In this document: positions 63,570-64,000 of the stretch, piece after piece
How positions within the stretch are numbered: the first letter of the stretch is position 1
Layout of the letters: every line of letters starts with the position of its first letter
Assembly: GCF_001597725.1 (NCBI RefSeq)
Contig: NZ_LUTR01000009.1
Span: 44,047-108,046 of the forward strand
DNA from: Neptuniibacter marinus
GTDB lineage: Bacteria > Pseudomonadota > Gammaproteobacteria > Pseudomonadales > Balneatricaceae
Reading direction: 5' to 3'
Length of the DNA stretch: 64,000 nt
Position numbers and translations under genes: made by a program
Notes under the pieces: model-generated
Told to the model about the DNA's origin: nothing
Seen by the model: the letters and a program-made list of their open reading frames with translations, nothing else
Database searches by the model: none

Positions 63570-64000
63570 ATTAGCTCAGACTAGATCTGACACATCATCT
63601 TGAAAAAGAGAGAGTTACCCGTTTTGATAAAGGTGTCGAATCTTAAATCAAAACAAAAGGTAACTCTCATGATCCATACTAACAATCCAATCATTAAACA
63701 CAAAGCTGGCTTGCTGAATTTGGCAGAAGAGCTTGGGAATGTGTCCAAAGCATGCAAAGTCATGGGCGTATCACGAGATACGTTTTATCGTTATCAGGAA
63801 CTTGTTGAAGAAGGTGGTATCGATAGCCTGATCAACAAAAGCCGTAGAGCACCGAATCCCAAGAACAGAGTGGATGAAGCAACAGAACAAGCTGTCGTTG
63901 CTTATGCCATTGAACAACCCGCTGCACCGTACCAGTAATGAACTACGTAAGTCGGGTGTCTTTGTATCAGGTAGTGGCGTCCGTTCAATTTGGGTTCGAC
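63570..64000 (+). mobile_element. IS481-family insertion sequence, left part
   Basis: Sequence from about 63570-63600 to the window edge holds a leader and the start of an IS481-type transposase. The exact left end could not be set; TGACACATCATCTTG near 63585 is a candidate terminal sequence. It interrupts or abuts the truncated recombinase. The right end and target duplication are outside the window. Confidence 0.7.
63669..64000 (+). pseudogene. IS481 family transposase, frameshifted and running off the window
   Basis: The frame from the ATG at 63669 has the IS481 N-terminal helix-turn-helix (LLNLAEELGNVSKACKVMGVSRDTFYRYQELV in part) and the linker INKSRRAPNPKNRVDEATE. After AIEQPA the frame stops at 63938. 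In the second frame the sequence HRTSNELRKSGVFVSG continues in typical IS481 manner to base 64000. A loss of about 8 bases, removing the expected YGQ codons before HRTSNE, would explain it. The DDE catalytic domain lies beyond the window. This copy should be unable to transpose unless frameshifting occurs. Confidence 0.8.

Larger units (their letters stand above)
56216..64000 (+). mobile_element. AT-rich genomic island inserted in rnhB, with multiple tyrosine recombinases
   Basis: From about 56216 the sequence changes to AT-rich DNA with genes foreign to this locus. Contents in order: a complete divergent rnhB, a large recombinase-like gene split by a frameshift, a 737-residue tyrosine recombinase, a helix-turn-helix/coiled-coil protein, a P-loop kinase-like domain, a second small putative DNA-binding protein, a truncated tyrosine recombinase and an IS481-family element. 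All genes lie on the plus strand with overlapping stops and starts, suggesting one operon. Two large recombinases plus a small HTH protein recalls Tn554-type TnpABC or Gamma-Mobile-Trio islands; this was not tested. The right end lies outside the window. Confidence 0.8.

Noticed and set aside
1..64000. CRISPR arrays, tRNA or rRNA genes
   Set aside because: No regularly spaced direct repeats and no recognisable tRNA or rRNA sequence were seen on reading both strands; a covariance-model search was not possible.

Overview
The window reads as chromosome of a marine gammaproteobacterium, probably an Oceanospirillaceae relative (Neptunomonas/Amphritea/Marinomonas type). This is inferred from gene order (efp flanked by epmB and epmA; holD-like–rimI near prfC; the rpsB-tsf-pyrH-frr-uppS-cdsA-rseP-bamA-skp-lpxD-fabZ-lpxA-lpxB string), from a FabY-type initiating ketoacyl synthase, and from the FlgT/FlgO/FlgP flagellar proteins. 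No rRNA or tRNA gene and no CRISPR array was seen.

Layout. 0-15.3 kb is mostly housekeeping: the end of a DUF1820 gene, a frameshifted M48 protease, two TM2 proteins, an EF-hand-like calcium-binding protein, the EF-P lysylation set (epmB, efp, epmA), a PatB-like C-S lyase, leuA, a HolD-like protein with rimI, a RegBA/RoxSR redox two-component pair, a 58-residue ribbon-helix-helix protein behind a large palindrome, a SulP transporter and YjdM. 15.5-24.4 kb is an arsenic region: arsR-acr3-permease-thioredoxin-GAPDH-arsJ on the minus strand, a CPA1 antiporter, then arsH and arsC on the plus strand. 24.5-28.3 kb is a LysR/MFS/old-yellow-enzyme group. 28.6-31.4 kb is a small element at the 5' end of prfC: a 38-bp piece of prfC is repeated on both sides of an AbiE-type toxin-antitoxin operon that has two large symmetrical operators. 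31.3-56.2 kb returns to core genes: prfC, tatD, fabY, flagellar flgT/flgO/flgP, glnD, map, the ribosome/lipid A/outer-membrane string.

The string ends abruptly. The native rnhB starts directly after lpxB but is cut after about 20 codons at its conserved catalytic-loop sequence. From there an AT-rich island begins and runs to the right edge. Its first gene is a complete, divergent rnhB whose sequence differs exactly where the native gene was interrupted. This suggests an element that inserts into an RNase HII gene and carries a replacement copy with a recoded target. Behind it come large tyrosine-recombinase-like genes (one split by a -1 shift at an A-run), a helix-turn-helix/coiled-coil protein separated by one in-frame stop from a P-loop kinase-like domain, another small putative DNA-binding protein, and a third recombinase truncated by an IS481-family element whose transposase has itself lost about 8 bases. 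This island is the best candidate for an undescribed system here. It recalls Tn554-type TnpABC and Gamma-Mobile-Trio islands, but membership could not be tested.

Several genes are broken by single small events (M48 protease, recombinase, HTH/kinase stop, IS481 transposase). These may be true decay or sequence errors; reads would decide.
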